Shown: positions 1 through 11,458, numbered from the stretch's first letter. The stretch: DNA of 64,000 bases from Nomia melanderi (GCF_051020985.1 NC_134999.1:15567660-15631659); one strand, 5' to 3'. A program made the numbers and translations. Notes: generated from the letters alone by a model not told the origin.

Positions 1-551
1 TAAATTCCACAGTTAACTGGTTAAGGAACTAATTTAGTAATAGAAAAACTGAGATGCGAGTCAATTGAAATCTAAATAATCGCTTATTATGATGTTTATA
101 AAGAAATTTGTAAAAGTTGAAGTGATCGGTAGTTCTAATGTCAAAGATTCGATATTCATTCGAAGAAATAATTTATTAGGGGAAATCACCGAATAATGTC
201 GAATAAATGTAGCTTCTTGGAACTGCTCGTTTATACTGGTATACTTCAGACAGATTTAGATTGCGTATAGTACAATCTCATTAGACCCTTCTCTGATTGC
301 ATTAAGAGAGGACAAAAGTGTGAAACTGAGACAGCCGCGTTTCCACGTAGAATCGTGTAAATTTTCTCGCTGTACTGTTCTGCGACGAATCGAATGATTT
401 GGAAACCTGTTTGGCAATAACATGTAAATTCTAAATAAAATCATTTCGAACACTTACTATAAACATAGGTTTCATTTACTACCGTAAGTATCGCCTGTCT
501 CTACTTTCTATGGCCTTCAATGACCTTATGTAACAAGTCGTTGAACTCGTT
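1..551. other. No recognisable feature
   Basis: AT-rich unique-looking sequence with only short chance open frames. I see nothing supportable in it. Confidence 0.5.
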
Positions 552-555
552 TTAA

Positions 556-759
556 CCCTTTGCGAACGAAGATTCTCTGAAATATACAAAACCCTCAACA
601 GATGAAGCTGAATTATACATCAATTACTTGAGCAATAGAAAAATAGGAAACTACGTTCTGCTCTCTTTCTATTCGAGTAATTAAATCATTTATTAACGAC
701 TTACCTACCAAATATGAACATTTCATCTCGTCGAAATGTCGACATTCGTCCGCAAAGGG
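556..759. mobile_element. TTAA-flanked MITE, family B copy 1
   Basis: TTAA at 552-555 and 760-763 bracket a 204-bp unit. Its left end reads CCCTTTGCGAACGAAGAT and its right end, reverse-complemented, CCCTTTGCGGACGAATGT, giving about 15 bp of near-perfect inverted termini. The palindrome AATGTCGACATT (735-746) lies just inside the right end. The TTAA target and short inverted termini are those of piggyBac-type elements; the unit codes for nothing. Confidence 0.85.
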
Positions 760-763
760 TTAA

Positions 764-1180
764 GATCCTCTATCATGATACGGCAGCAAAAACATACTGA
801 TCCATTCAAAAATGGAGGTGACCTTCAACCTTACGAAGTACCTCCACCTGCAGAAAAACTATTATCGCCACCGGATGACCCCCTTCGTACTGTGCAATTT
901 CATTTCAGCATATATTTCTGTGAAACTTATAATTTCGAAGATATCTGAGGTGTTAATAGTTATTGCTCCACCCTGTATACATATATTAATTTATAATAGG
1001 TAACAACGAAATACAAAATGTATTACTTGAATTACTTATACACAACACAAGTAGCGATGCGACGTACGTGCGTCGGAAATGTTGAGCGCGTTTCGTCAGA
1101 TTGTGAGTGCGCCGTCAGTTGTCCATATCGTTCAAATGCGCTGGGTTTTTTCGACATGAAATCTGAACTCTTACAATCAA
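764..1180. other. Spacer between MITEs
   Basis: Unique-looking AT-rich sequence. Two overlapping short frames near 736-1003 and a pair at 1018-1263 on opposite strands run across MITE boundaries and look like chance. Confidence 0.4.
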
Positions 1181-1184
1181 TTAA

Positions 1185-1423
1185 CCCTTTGCTCTCGAGA
1201 GGCGTCTTACAGTCGCCACCTGATTCGACGCAGCAAACTTTCAAATTTTCCATTCAATATTAAACCTTGTGTAATGTATCAACATATAAAACATCGAAGT
1301 AAAATAGTTCTGTCTCCTAATTTATATAAGATAATCAATTGTGTTAGTTGCGAAAAATATCGTTAATATTTAGTCAGAAAGTAACGAATATTTTCAATGA
1401 AAAATATTGTCGAGTGTAAAGGG
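1185..1423. mobile_element. TTAA-flanked MITE, family E copy 1
   Basis: TTAA at 1181-1184 and 1424-1427 flank a 239-bp unit. Left end CCCTTTGCTCTCGAGAGGCG; right end reverse-complemented CCCTTTACACTCGACA. The interior matches the copies near 13020-13230 and 16445-16668 (shared blocks around GATTCGACGCAGCAAACT and ACATCGAAGTAAAATAGTT). Confidence 0.85.
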
Positions 1424-1427
1424 TTAA

Positions 1428-2180
1428 AATTAAATAAACGCAGTATACATGATATTAAGATACCTATCTTTGACTCTACATTAAATTTGTGAAGAGTTCT
1501 TCGTTTTTCAATGAGAATCATTTCCGGTCTGAGCGGAAAATTCAGCGTTGTCATTAAAGAATAACTATCGCTATTCAAAACGCTAAAATAATTTCTAGTC
1601 TTGATGCCGAACAATTGCGAACATTTTCTTGTCGAAAAAATAACTTTTGGAGGTACGATTAAAAGATTCACCCTATATAAAGTGCCGGTGCGTTCAGTGT
1701 CAACTTCAGACATGACGCAGGTTACAATGTACGTTGCTATTTTCAATATCTGATCAAATATTCATACCACGACGGGAAACGTACATGCACCCTGCATTCG
1801 AACCGCATATAACATTTTCTATTCACAACATATGTTATTGATGGTGCATTGAATAAGTCTTTCCTTAGGTAAGATCAATTTTCTATGAAAATCAAGTGTT
1901 AATCGTTTGAGTCCCATGTGTCTTCGAAAATCCGGTGGAAAACGCTAAACCATTAAATAACTGGCTGAAAAACTGAATTATGCTTTTCAATTATTACGTA
2001 AAAAGTTCTGAACGGCGAGATTGATTCGTTTTCCTATTTCTAAATAGGCAATGAAAGAGATAAGAATAAATGATTAAAATGGAAACGAATAAATAGACTC
2101 AATGTAATCCTACAAATCGATAGACACTTTTAGGTGGTGTAATGAAGAAGTCATTAGAGAAGAAGAAGCCACTCGAACGG
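1428..2180. other. No recognisable feature
   Basis: AT-rich spacer without repeats or open frames I can support. The 127-residue minus-strand frame ending at 1363 overlaps the E-family MITE and is probably chance. Confidence 0.4.
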
Positions 2181-2184
2181 TTAA

Positions 2185-2425
2185 CACGTAGACTGCCACG
2201 AGAATTTCGAGCGTTTTGTGATAGTAACGATTTATTCCTTTATGGTAGAGGAAATTAGTATTACAAGTAATTATTAATGTTTTGGTATTACAGTACTCGT
2301 ATTACACTATTATCTAACTTCTGATGTTACTAAATATTTCAATGCAATATCAATTTTCTTATTATAATTATTTTCAAGCAATTTGAATGCTCTGGTCATC
2401 GGTGACCATCGTGGCAGTCAACGTG
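2185..2425. mobile_element. TTAA-flanked MITE, family C copy 1
   Basis: TTAA at 2181-2184 and 2426-2429 flank 241 bp. Left CACGTAGACTGCCACGAGAA; right reverse-complemented CACGTTGACTGCCACGATGG. A subterminal palindrome GGTCATCGGTGACC lies at 2394-2407. Non-coding. Confidence 0.85.
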
Positions 2426-2433
2426 TTAAGGGG

Positions 2434-3238
2434 TGAACCCATCGCGGAGAAGATTCTTTGAAATGTACAAAACCAAATATTAATATATTCGCATCTCGTT
2501 GATTTATTTCATTTTGCATCGTAAGCGCATATATGCGCTCCACCGTTGTGTAATTTGTATATCACAAAAAAAGGAAAGATATATTTTACGAGTGCAATAA
2601 TTGCCGTGTGGCTATATAGGCTTTTTCCTTTTTATACGTTTCGAATCATTATTATTTTGATGCAATTGAATTTTCCACTTCCTCGTATAATGCAAATGGA
2701 TTAACTCGAACTTTCACACACTCAGGAGTGACAGTTTGTCATTGTAACTTGAAAATTAGAAAATACATTTAATAAAGTTACTGAAACTATTGAATACATT
2801 GTTAATTCGTAGTCATACGGATATTTGTTAACACTAGGTTTACGGAAAGCGTCAAATTGACGCATATTGGATTTTAGAAATATTATTTTGTAAATGTTTA
2901 CGCCGATTTTGATTGATGCCATCACACTGACATGTACCCCAATTACCTACTATCAAATCTCCAGTTTCCACAATTTAAATAAACGAGCATCAATTCTTTT
3001 AGGAATAATAGAATGAAGTGTACAATAAATGCCCGTAAACCTATTGTTAATTTCGTGCTACATAGATATTGTTATAGTCATGAACAGAAATTCGGCCCGT
3101 AGGGGGTTAAATTACTAGGCTTAATTAATAGGAAAACAGGAAACTACATCTGTTGATGTTTCGCTAATTAAATCACTCGTTAGCGACTTAGTCTCCCAAA
3201 TATCAGCGTCTGAAATGTCGACATTCGTCGGCAAAGGG
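2434..3238. mobile_element. Family B MITE copy 2, split by later insertion
   Basis: Positions 2434-2480 match the left end of family B (CGGAGAAGATTCTTTG, then TGTACAAAACC). Positions about 3106-3238 match the right half, ending in AATGTCGACATTCGTCGGCAAAGGG before TTAA at 3239-3242. The roughly 620 bp between includes the complete family G element. The simplest reading is one B copy opened by younger insertion(s). The exact inner borders are uncertain. Confidence 0.6.
2832..3046. mobile_element. TTAA-flanked MITE, family G copy 1 (nested)
   Basis: TTAA at 2828-2831 and 3047-3050 flank 215 bp. Left CACTAGGTTTACGG; right reverse-complemented CAATAGGTTTACGGGC. A perfect palindrome GCGTCAAATTGACGC lies at 2849-2863, 17 bp inside the left end. 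It sits between the two halves of family B copy 2. Confidence 0.85.
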
Positions 3239-3242
3239 TTAA

Positions 3243-3806
3243 ATCACTCACCCCGTAACCTAATCTATGATGTAGAGGGGAGTTTCGAACTGTCTATCGT
3301 GAAATTCGCGGGAAGCCAGAAACTTTCTGGCTGTCCCGGGTTCGAGCGGCGAGGCGGTACGTTTCGCTAAAGAGATGAGATTGACGCGGGGTTGGGGACG
3401 GCAAACGAGAGGGCACGACGCGTGTTGGGCTCGCGTCGGTCACGGACGACACGTCACGAGAACGTACGAGCGTGTTCAGGGTGAAACGTCAGCTTTAAAA
3501 TTAGTTCCGAGGGACGATCGGGGCAAAGGAGCCTCGAATATTTTCGTAATTCAGCCGCGCGCGAATTTCTCCGAGGGCGGAACGCCGCCGGTTCCGGGGG
3601 ATGCAACTGGAGGCTATAAAGCTCGAATTACATTTGTCCGCTGGAACTTCGCGACTACACCCGGCGCAAATGTTTCGTAACTGCGTTCAACCACGGTTCA
3701 CGAGTCAGTTCCGTTCTGCGGAAATCACTGTGATCCGGGGCGAGCGTAATTGCTGTTCGCGAAATGATGCGACAGGGGTGAAAGCTTGCGATTCGTAAAC
3801 AATGAA
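3243..3806. other. GC/CpG-rich island, function unknown
   Basis: Distinctly GC-rich against its flanks. It holds a perfect small inverted repeat GCCAGAAACTTTCTGGC near 3315 and a TATA-like CTATAAAG near 3614. Two plus-strand frames cross it (3375-3680 and 3601-3798) but carry no motif I recognise. It could be a regulatory island, a UTR, or a downstream exon region of the minus-strand gene. Confidence 0.35.
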
Positions 3807-3810
3807 TTAA

Positions 3811-3992
3811 CCCTTTCCGGACGAGGATTCTTTGGAATATTCAAAATCTTCGCAGAGAAAATTAGATTATGGAAATACACAGTCAAGAAAGAGGGAGCTA
3901 TGTAACGAACTTTTGTTATGCGAATAATTTGTATGTTAACTGGAATATGAAAGTTTGATGTCTCAAAAGTGCCGACGTTCATCCTCAAAAGG
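3811..3992. mobile_element. TTAA-flanked MITE, family B copy 3
   Basis: TTAA at 3807-3810 and 3993-3996. Left end CCCTTTCCGGACGAGGATTC; right end reverse-complemented CCTTTTGAGGATGAACGTCG. Length 182 bp. The right TTAA is shared with the next element. Confidence 0.8.
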
Positions 3993-3996
3993 TTAA

Positions 3997-4178
3997 CCTT
4001 ATGGGTTATTTATCGTTAATAATGCACTAGTAAAAGAAAGCATTTATTTAGTATAAACCATACAAATTGCTAACAAGAACAACAATGTTTCATTTAAACT
4101 TGACACAGCTTAATGATATTTATGTTAAACCATATTAGGAACCTTCGTCTGACCGACACGATATTGCAAGGCAAGGGG
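3997..4178. mobile_element. TTAA-flanked MITE, family D copy 1
   Basis: It begins at the TTAA shared with family B copy 3 and ends at TTAA 4179-4182. The right end reverse-complemented is CCCCTTGCCTTGCAATATCG. The interior (around TATAAACCATACAAATTGCTAA) closely matches the 31.5 kb copy. The left end has diverged. Confidence 0.75.
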
Positions 4179-4182
4179 TTAA

Positions 4183-5249
4183 GGATCGATCAAGTGAATG
4201 GTATTCATTCGGAGGATTCATTAACATTGATTTTGTATCTGCTGAACTCTGGTGCTATTGGTGCTATTGAAGTTTGGCACTAGTGACCTTTGGGTTGCGG
4301 TTCGAAACTGTTGCCGTATCGCGGGTTCAGCGGTGCAGAAAGTGGATGATTGATCGGTGCAACTGGTGATTACAAAAATGGCGTTCTACACGTTGCGTTT
4401 TTGTCCGTTTAAAAGTAATTGTGATCGAATACTAAACGTTCGAGACAGCTATTCTCCCAAAGGCTTCAACGATTATTTACTGGATTTTATTACACCAGTG
4501 GAGTTTGGGTTCAGCAGTACCCTAAAAGTGAAAAACAGCTTCGAACTCTCACCTACGAATCTTATACGCGACATATTCCTTCGGAAAATATCAAGCGACC
4601 AGTAGCTAAAGGCGAAAGCCACTTTCCCACCCTAAAAGGAGATTCTAACAGGCAGCTTACGTTTCCATCAACCTCCCATTGAACTTCATACTGGGAGATC
4701 AAGATTGAACCAAGGCGCAGTCGTAAAAATTTAAAGCAGCTTCCAGCCCTTATCTACCCGTTCATTCTCTCCCCGTGATGCTGCTACTAATACTGAATCC
4801 TAAAGCGTAGATAGGGAACTGGTAGCTCACGGACCACTCTTCTGATCCTTTGTTAATCAGCCTCGTCCATAGTATTTAGCCATAGCCTCATCCATAGTGG
4901 TAGTCATAGTATTTAACGAATTACATGAGAATATAGTATATAGTAGAGAGAGAATATAGTAGATATATAGACGAGCAAAAGAAGAAGAATTAGACTACGA
5001 TCGTCAGAGCCTAAAAGATCGGTAGCTTAGCAAAGTAGCAAAAGAAGTGTCCCATAGGCCACCAATTTCCATGTACTGTATTCAGGTAGACTTGGAGAGC
5101 AGATTAGCTTTCATCTCTCCCTCCTGTTCGATACTAATCAAAAGACTGCCAATCAAAACTACCAGCAAAACATAGGGACGTCTCTAGCCCCAGCGTCGTT
5201 CCAGGACTTTTCTCTGGACTCTAAGACCTAGAGCAACAAGGGTTCGTTC
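4183..5249. other. Presumed intron 1 of the minus-strand gene, repeat-poor
   Basis: This lies directly 3' of the GTGAGT donor at 5255-5250 (minus strand). I found no matching acceptor plus coding frame. A purine-rich, loosely repetitive patch (ATAGTAT, AGAGAGAGAATATAG) spans about 4866-4990. A frame at 4357-4605 has no recognisable motif. Confidence 0.4.
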
Positions 5250-5255
5250 ACTCAC

Positions 5256-6123
5256 CGATCTGCGGCACGTCGTAGTGTATGGTTCCCCTGGCGGATCTGA
5301 GCATAAGTTGAGAAGCAACGCCGATGCCATTCCCTAGGGGTGACGGTGGTTGAGCTTGATGCGGGGCAGAGTCTCCGGGAAGGTCGATGGAGCGGCGTCC
5401 TATGACGGGCATCTGGCTCCTTTTGCCGGGCGGCTTGCCGCCGTCTAGGGCGTACGGCCTGGCAGCGAACCCGGGGGCCTGATAGTCCCGCAGTTTCTCG
5501 CCCCGTGTCGGGTCAGTCTTGATGTTCGCAGCAGTGTTCAGTTTCTGCTCGAATAGATCGTCGTAGCTGGATTGTCTGGTTTCTTGGAACGCCTTGCGGC
5601 CGGACTCGTCGTCGCAGACGCGGATAGGTAGGCTGACGGTGTTCCTCGAGTGTCTGCAGTCTATCCGCAGCTTCTTGCCTCTCTGCTGGCCGGCGTGGTT
5701 GCTGGGTTGATCCTCGTGCGGCAGCAACTGTTCCCCGGGCTGGGACGCGGTCGCGTGATCAGAATAGAGGACGTTCAGCATGGTCGGCGACAACGCGAAG
5801 AAGACGGTCTGCAGCTCCCTAGGCTCCTTGATCATGTCGTCGATCAATATGCCGGCCGGGGTCCACGACGAGATCCGCGGTTCGTCGTTGACCAGCAGCC
5901 AATTGGACAGGTCGTCGCGGTGCGCCGCCTCGGAAGGGTATATCCTAAAGTGCAACAGGTTATTGCCGAGCGAGTTCAGCTCGTTCTTCTTCCTGATGCC
6001 GCCGTGCCGGTAGTCCTGATGCTCCGGCGCGCCTTGCATGATGATCACCGGCCGGTTGCCGACGGCTAGATCCAGGCCCTGTCCCACGTACGTGAGCAGC
6101 CAGAACATGCACACTGCCATCAT
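5256..6123 (-). CDS. First coding exon of a secreted, possibly prohormone-like protein (partial gene)
   Basis: An open frame on the minus strand runs from an upstream Met at 6258 to a stop at 5248. Two adjacent Met codons at 6123 and 6120 begin a hydrophobic signal peptide (core CMFWLLTYVGQGLDLAVG), so translation probably starts there; the 6120 ATG has the better context (A at -3, G at +4). The exon should end at 5256, where CAGATCG is followed by GTGAGT, a good donor, splitting a codon in phase 1. The mature part is hydrophilic with only two Cys (at 156 and 170 of the Met46 form). It has several basic sites: IRKK, RGKK, PGKR and VIGRR. The segment GKR-SQMPVI-GRR has the layout of a convertase-released, C-terminally amidated peptide. 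The ending YDVPQI plus a G-starting codon may lead into a Cys-containing domain in the next exon. I do not recognise the family; a neuropeptide precursor or the pro-region of another secreted ligand are both possible. Composition is GC-rich and unlike the flanks. Downstream exons were not found. Confidence 0.75.
5392..5418 (-). other. Candidate processed peptide site GKR|SQMPVI-GRR
   Basis: This stretch codes for SQMPVIGRR (residues 236-244 counted from the first signal-peptide Met), directly preceded by PGKR. Dibasic cleavage on both sides plus the Gly before Arg-Arg would yield an amidated hexapeptide if the protein enters the regulated secretory pathway. The motif layout is visible in the sequence; processing and bioactivity are inferred. 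Only one copy is present, so a chance match cannot be excluded. Confidence 0.4.
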
Positions 6124-6258
6124 ATAGGAGGCCCTCGGGCGCGCGCGCGCGGCTCGCGACCAGCTCGACTGACACACGAACACCTCCGGGCAACCTGGAC
6201 CGAGTCCGCGATCCGGTCTGGATCGGTGGCTTCGCTGCCGTTGATTGCAAAGGCACAA

Positions 6259-9000
6259 CTCTTGGGGCGGGGTGGTTTTAGGCCGAGTTTTTCGTTACAG
6301 CTGAGCAGGGAGGGCGGTAGCGGTGTCGCGTGGGAGGGAAAGCGGGCAAACGATCGGCGATCAATCGATAGAATCCACGTCCACGGGGCCGTCTTCCGTC
6401 ACATGGGTAGACGAATCGACTCGAATGTCCGTTAACGACGTCCCGCAGCTGGCATTCTCTCCGCGCCACTTTTCATCCGACTTTCCTCTTTCTATCCGTC
6501 GGTCGGGATCAGCCTCGCATTTCGAGCCGGCCGTTAGCTTCGCGATCGACGCGGGCTCGACACGGAGGGTCGGGGTCCTGAAATCAGGCGGTTAAAGTGA
6601 AGAATGAACGGGGCCGGTGTCACCGGGACGCGACGCGCGGCTCGATAGGTGTGCGGTGCGGTCATAGGTGGTGCCGTGAGGTTATTTGTCAATGGTGCTG
6701 GTGCGTCGTGGGTGCTTTCGGGGTGCTCTCGAGGTGCTCGGCAAGCGCGGGGCAATAACTAAACCCGATCGATCCGATCGGACACGGTTACGCGATCGAA
6801 CCGTCCTTTTCCTGGCCGCTCGCTTACCGCTCGATCCTCTCGCCTTCTCTCGCATGTCGATCACTGGATCCCGACTGTCTCCTCTAGAGCAACCTGCGTC
6901 CTCCCACGTCCCCTGCGGCAAACATCGGTCCTCCAGTTTCCGGACACTAACGATCTCCTCTATGGAGTGTCCGACCGAGGATCCTAGGTCTCGAAGCTGA
7001 CTTACTTGGTCCCGGCCAGTCCGGTTACCAAAGATCACGCCGATAGTCCGATCGACAGAAGCTGTCACAGGTGCGCGTTTCTACGTGCGGCGACACGGCG
7101 TGCAACGGTGACATCGAACCCTCTCTCTCTTTCTCTCGCTCTCCCCGGGACGACTTTCGAGTGCGGAAAAGTGGCTGTGCAGGACAAGAGATCAACAGGT
7201 GCCCGAAAAATGTGCAAAACCGTGCTCCCGCGAGTTGGAAGGGGGGATTATTAATTAGGCTGCGGGGGACGGCGCGAGCCGTCGGAGAGGCGAGATCGCA
7301 GCGGACATCGATGTGCAGAGACAGAGGAGGCTGGTGAACGTGGCTTGTGCATAACAGGAATATACATAGGCTCGTGTAGAAACAGAGACAGACAGAGAGA
7401 GAGAGACACGCAGAGACAGAAATGATCAGAGACAAGGTGTGCAGAGAGCCGCGGGCTACATTACACGTAGGTGCGTACGGTGTACGGAAATACTTGCTTC
7501 TCGGTCTGCTCGCCGACTTCTCTCCCACTTTGCCCACCGTTCTTTAATCGTTGCACTAACTGCCGGCGAGAAGGGGGGGCACCTTCGATCAGAACCCCCG
7601 TCCCGAGACGCACATGCCACGATCTCCGTCGAGCAGATCCTCCACGAGCGTGTTGAATCTCGCTAGCCCTCGGTGTCTTATCCTGACCCGGCTGCAAGCG
7701 GCTTCCCACTTCTCACTCGCCGGCGATATACCTTCGGTCTCTCGATCTCACGCGAACACAAAATGGTGCGAACGTTCGGCTAGCATGCTGCCGGCTGGCT
7801 GCGGATGATCGTCATCCGACAAAGACGTCAACTTCGAGGATAACCCTCGTCTTCTAAGCTCCTGGTGCACCGGATCCGGCCTGTGCAGCGTGTCCGCGGT
7901 GGATACGCTGCGTCGTCGACGGTCACTTCACGTCCGGACACTGTCTTCCCTCTCGTCGCGATCTCGCATCGGCCGCGAACGAGCCGAGCCGAAGTGTAAC
8001 CGCCGCGCGGCGCGGAAAGAGACGCGAGGAACGATGATGCCGGGGACGTACGACGGGGCTCGTGTTGATCCGCGGGGCGCCGCGCCGGTCTCGACTTCTA
8101 CGGCGGATCCGTTGCACCTTTTCCGGGCTACGGCGGACAGGGCTGGACAGCCAAGACAAGCGAACTGCGACGACGACGAACAAGCTCGACGCGATAAGGA
8201 GGTTGCGGCCGTGGATGTTGCTTTGTTGGCCGAAGGTCGAGGGATGGAGGATCGAAGGGTTGGGACAGTGGGTTAGTTTAGCGAGTGAGCTGGCTGGCGC
8301 CCTCACCAGAACTAACTCCCACGCTGCGCGACAACAGTCACCGGGTTTAATACACCGCGCATCCCCTCACTAGACCGTCGGCTTCCCTTTCTCACCCTCG
8401 CCCAAGTCAGACCCTCCGTCTCACCCCTCTCCACAGCACACCCTGTCGCCCCCGCTACACCCTCCTTCCCGGCCACGGCTCGTACTAACCCGGCCCCGGC
8501 CACCCCCTGCATCGCACGTTTCCGTTCCGCATCGAATCGCACACGCACGCATCGGCAACCTTGTACCTTTTTCCCCGATGCGTTTTGAACTTGCAATGCA
8601 TTCTTTTTTCTGCTTTTTTTCCTCTTCTTTTCCCTTGTCTCTCAAAGGGACCGTCGCAGTTTTATCTGCTTCCGCCTGGCTTTCTTTGGAAGTTGACGTT
8701 TTGCTGGTTCCGTTGGGGAATGGGGGGTGGTTGATTATCGGCCTCGAGCGGTGTACAGCGTCTTTGGGAAGTTTCCGTGTTAGCCGCCCCCCTCCGTTCC
8801 GGTAATGAGGGAAAATTATGTATCGAGTGGGACAAATGCTTAGTGCGCGCGGCACCGGCCACGATACGTGCGCGTAATCCTGCGGGCTCTGCCTCGCCGT
8901 GTGCCGGCCGCGATAGACTTCCGTAATGGAAGCTTGATGGTGGATATCGTTGCTGAACGATCGTTCTCCCTTGCGCACGGTTAATTATTCGAGAGCAGGT
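6259..9000. promoter_or_regulatory. GC/CpG-rich block upstream of the 6.1 kb secreted-protein exon
   Basis: About 2.7 kb is clearly richer in GC and CpG than the flanks. It lies immediately 5' of the minus-strand first coding exon and most likely holds its promoter and 5' UTR exon(s). It contains a GA-rich microsatellite at about 7388-7414. Overlapping open frames on both strands (for example 6682-7068, 7025-7537, 7890-8276, 8421-8978) are low-complexity or Arg/Ser/Pro-rich. They look like the by-product of few AT-rich stop codons, and I do not call them genes. A short coding exon of another transcript cannot be ruled out. Confidence 0.45.
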
Positions 9001-9121
9001 TTCCGGCGTTCCGTTGTTTTCACCGATCTCGCTCGCGGTTTATCGTCGAGCTTGGTATTCGAGTTTTGAATTGGTTCGGGATTGTTTATGTCACTGGAAT
9101 GGATTGATATAGAGGAATTAA

Positions 9122-9476
9122 CCCTTTGCACTCGGAAGCTTTTCACTAGGAACAGTCGACACTTTCCGGTGAGAAACTAATGAGAAAACATACGGAAATT
9201 AAGAAACAAAGCTATTTTATGTAAATATTTCACTCATTGATGCATTATACAAAGCTGAATTTTATATGTAACGATTTGTAATTTTGTTGTATCAAATCAA
9301 ATGGTGACTGAGAGTCACCTTTCGAAACTAATGAGAAAACGTACATTAATTCAAGAACTGTTTTATTTGAATATTTCACCTATCGATGCATTCTACAAAG
9401 CATATTCTATATAAGACTATAATTCTGCTATGTCAAATCTATCGGTGACTAGGGGTCACCTGTCAAGCGCAAAAGG
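9122..9476. mobile_element. TTAA-flanked MITE, family E copy 2 with internal duplication
   Basis: TTAA at 9118-9121 and 9477-9480. Left CCCTTTGCACTCGGAAGCTT; right reverse-complemented CCTTTTGCGCTTGACAGG. The 355-bp unit contains a tandem duplication of about 150 bp (each copy starts AAACTAATGAGAAAAC). Each copy ends in a GGTGACT...GTCACC palindrome (9303-9319 and 9444-9460). Confidence 0.8.
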
Positions 9477-9480
9477 TTAA

Positions 9481-11439
9481 AAGTTGTTGAAGGATTCACG
9501 AGTTTGGGGATTCAATGGTTTTCATGGATGATAACGATACCGCAAGCTTATAGAGCTTTAGTTGTCTTGGACGTTCGGACGTGTTACTGACTCGCGCAAG
9601 CGAGAAACCCGATAGTAATTTATTCCTATTGAATGCACGAGAATGCAATTATGCGACGGTGGATTTTGGAACTTTCTCCCAGTGAACTAATGTTACTCTG
9701 AATAACAGGATACTTCGGTGGTTTCAATAAAACGCTGAAATCCTGGAATAAATAGGATATAATACAAAGGTTGGTAAATAGTTAGCACATCGAAAGTACT
9801 TAGTTACCGATACCTGGGAGAATGTTTTTTAATCGGTGTATTTAATCAGAAATTTGTATGATACCATCGTGTTTAGGATCTCTCGCGGAATAAACGAATG
9901 AAAGATAACGTATAAAGCATACCTATGATTTATGCGATGATTGAAACATCATTTTTACTATAGTTACTCGAGGAATTGCAACGAATAGGGAAAAACGCTT
10001 TAGCTATCCTTCGGACTGTCTCCTAGGGAGCACACTATATCTTTTCTACCCACAATACACCCACGTTCTGAATGTTTCATGGAAATATACCGGTTCAAGT
10101 GTCCGTTTAACAACGAGATTTTAACCGTCTCATTTGTCCTGCTTGTCATATTATACCGTAAATTATAAAATTTAGAATATTGCACTTTCCTCTTTTTTCT
10201 TGGTTACTAAAAATACTCCGAATTTAATATGATGTGTCGTTCACAGTGGAAGAGAAGAGTTTATAGAAATATTCTGCGACTGATTAGCAGCTTCGCGCGA
10301 CGTCTTCTATTCTCGTAACCGTGAAAGATAAATTACCTCGTCGCCAACGTTATTTTCGCGTGAAAATGGAATATTGTATTTTAAACAGAGTTATATTTTT
10401 AACACCACTAATTATGTTCCAATATAATTACAGAATATACAGAATATATAATAAATTACAGAATTTAATACACCGACACATAAAAGTTTGTTAACACTTT
10501 TATGAATCTCCTTCTGTATTATATTATATATAATAAAATATTATTCCTACATTCACAATGAGATTAAAATTAAGAAATTGAAGAAAGAAATTTTTCAATA
10601 ATTCTACTTGTGCATACCTACAATATAAATAATTAATATACAATTTTATTTCTCAATACATATTCACATTCTCTATAATAGTACATTCACAAATAATACT
10701 CGAGCACTGTCGAACTGTCAGTCCATATAAAACGATTTCTCCACCGACTGCAATCAAGCATTGTTCAATTCGTCTCTGTCACTGTCAAAAGATCCCCAAT
10801 ATCCCACGATTCGATTCGTACGAGCCCGATCGTCGTTAGATTCACAACGAAAAATGAAACACGATTAATCGCGTATTCATTAATCGCAGTTTAAAATCCA
10901 ATCCGACGTAATAATTTATTCGCGCACGCTTGAAACATGCGTACTGCGTTGAAATCACACGGATTATTGCCACGCCACGCCGGTTTACTTTAATTCGCGC
11001 GATGGGAGTTTCATTATCTTTTTATCACGAATTTAATGAGGTAAGTCGCGGCGTTTTTTCTTAATTGCGAGGGAAGCTGCTCCCTGAAACGCAACGGCGC
11101 AGATGTTTCCCGCGAATATGCGAGCAACGGGAGTAAGGTGTTGCTAATTGTTTCGTAGTTGTGAACTAGTATTTCTCTGGCAATTTTATATTATTTAATT
11201 TGATGGAACATTTCATTAAGTTTGATGTTCGTTTACATTTTTTGCTTTGGTTACTCCTCGGGAAGTGGAGATTGTCTAAGTGATTCTTAGGATACTTATT
11301 TGCTGAAATGATCAAGTGCATAACAAGTGATAAAAAAAGTATCCATGGTATCCATTGGTATCCATTTGAGTGAATATTGAAGCGATTTTTAGGCTATTTA
11401 TTTGCAGAAGTGATCAAGTGCACGAAAGAAAGAATAAAG
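9481..11439. other. Gene-free AT-rich spacer
   Basis: No supportable gene. Short AT-rich inverted stretches occur near 10430-10560. The interval 10730-11160 has somewhat more GC, with no motif I can name. Confidence 0.4.
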
Positions 11440-11458
11440 AAAGTATTTTAAGTGTAAT

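Noticed and set aside
4240..4330. GGTTCGAAACT considered as a tRNA B-box
   Set aside because: No matching A-box or acceptor stem could be built around it. No other tRNA-like fold was recognised in the window.
5650..6069. 139-residue plus-strand frame opposite the secreted-protein exon
   Set aside because: Antisense shadow of the minus-strand coding exon.
8421..8978. 185-residue minus-strand frame in the GC-rich block
   Set aside because: Low-complexity Arg/Ser/Gly composition with several equally long frames in other phases, as expected where stop codons are rare.
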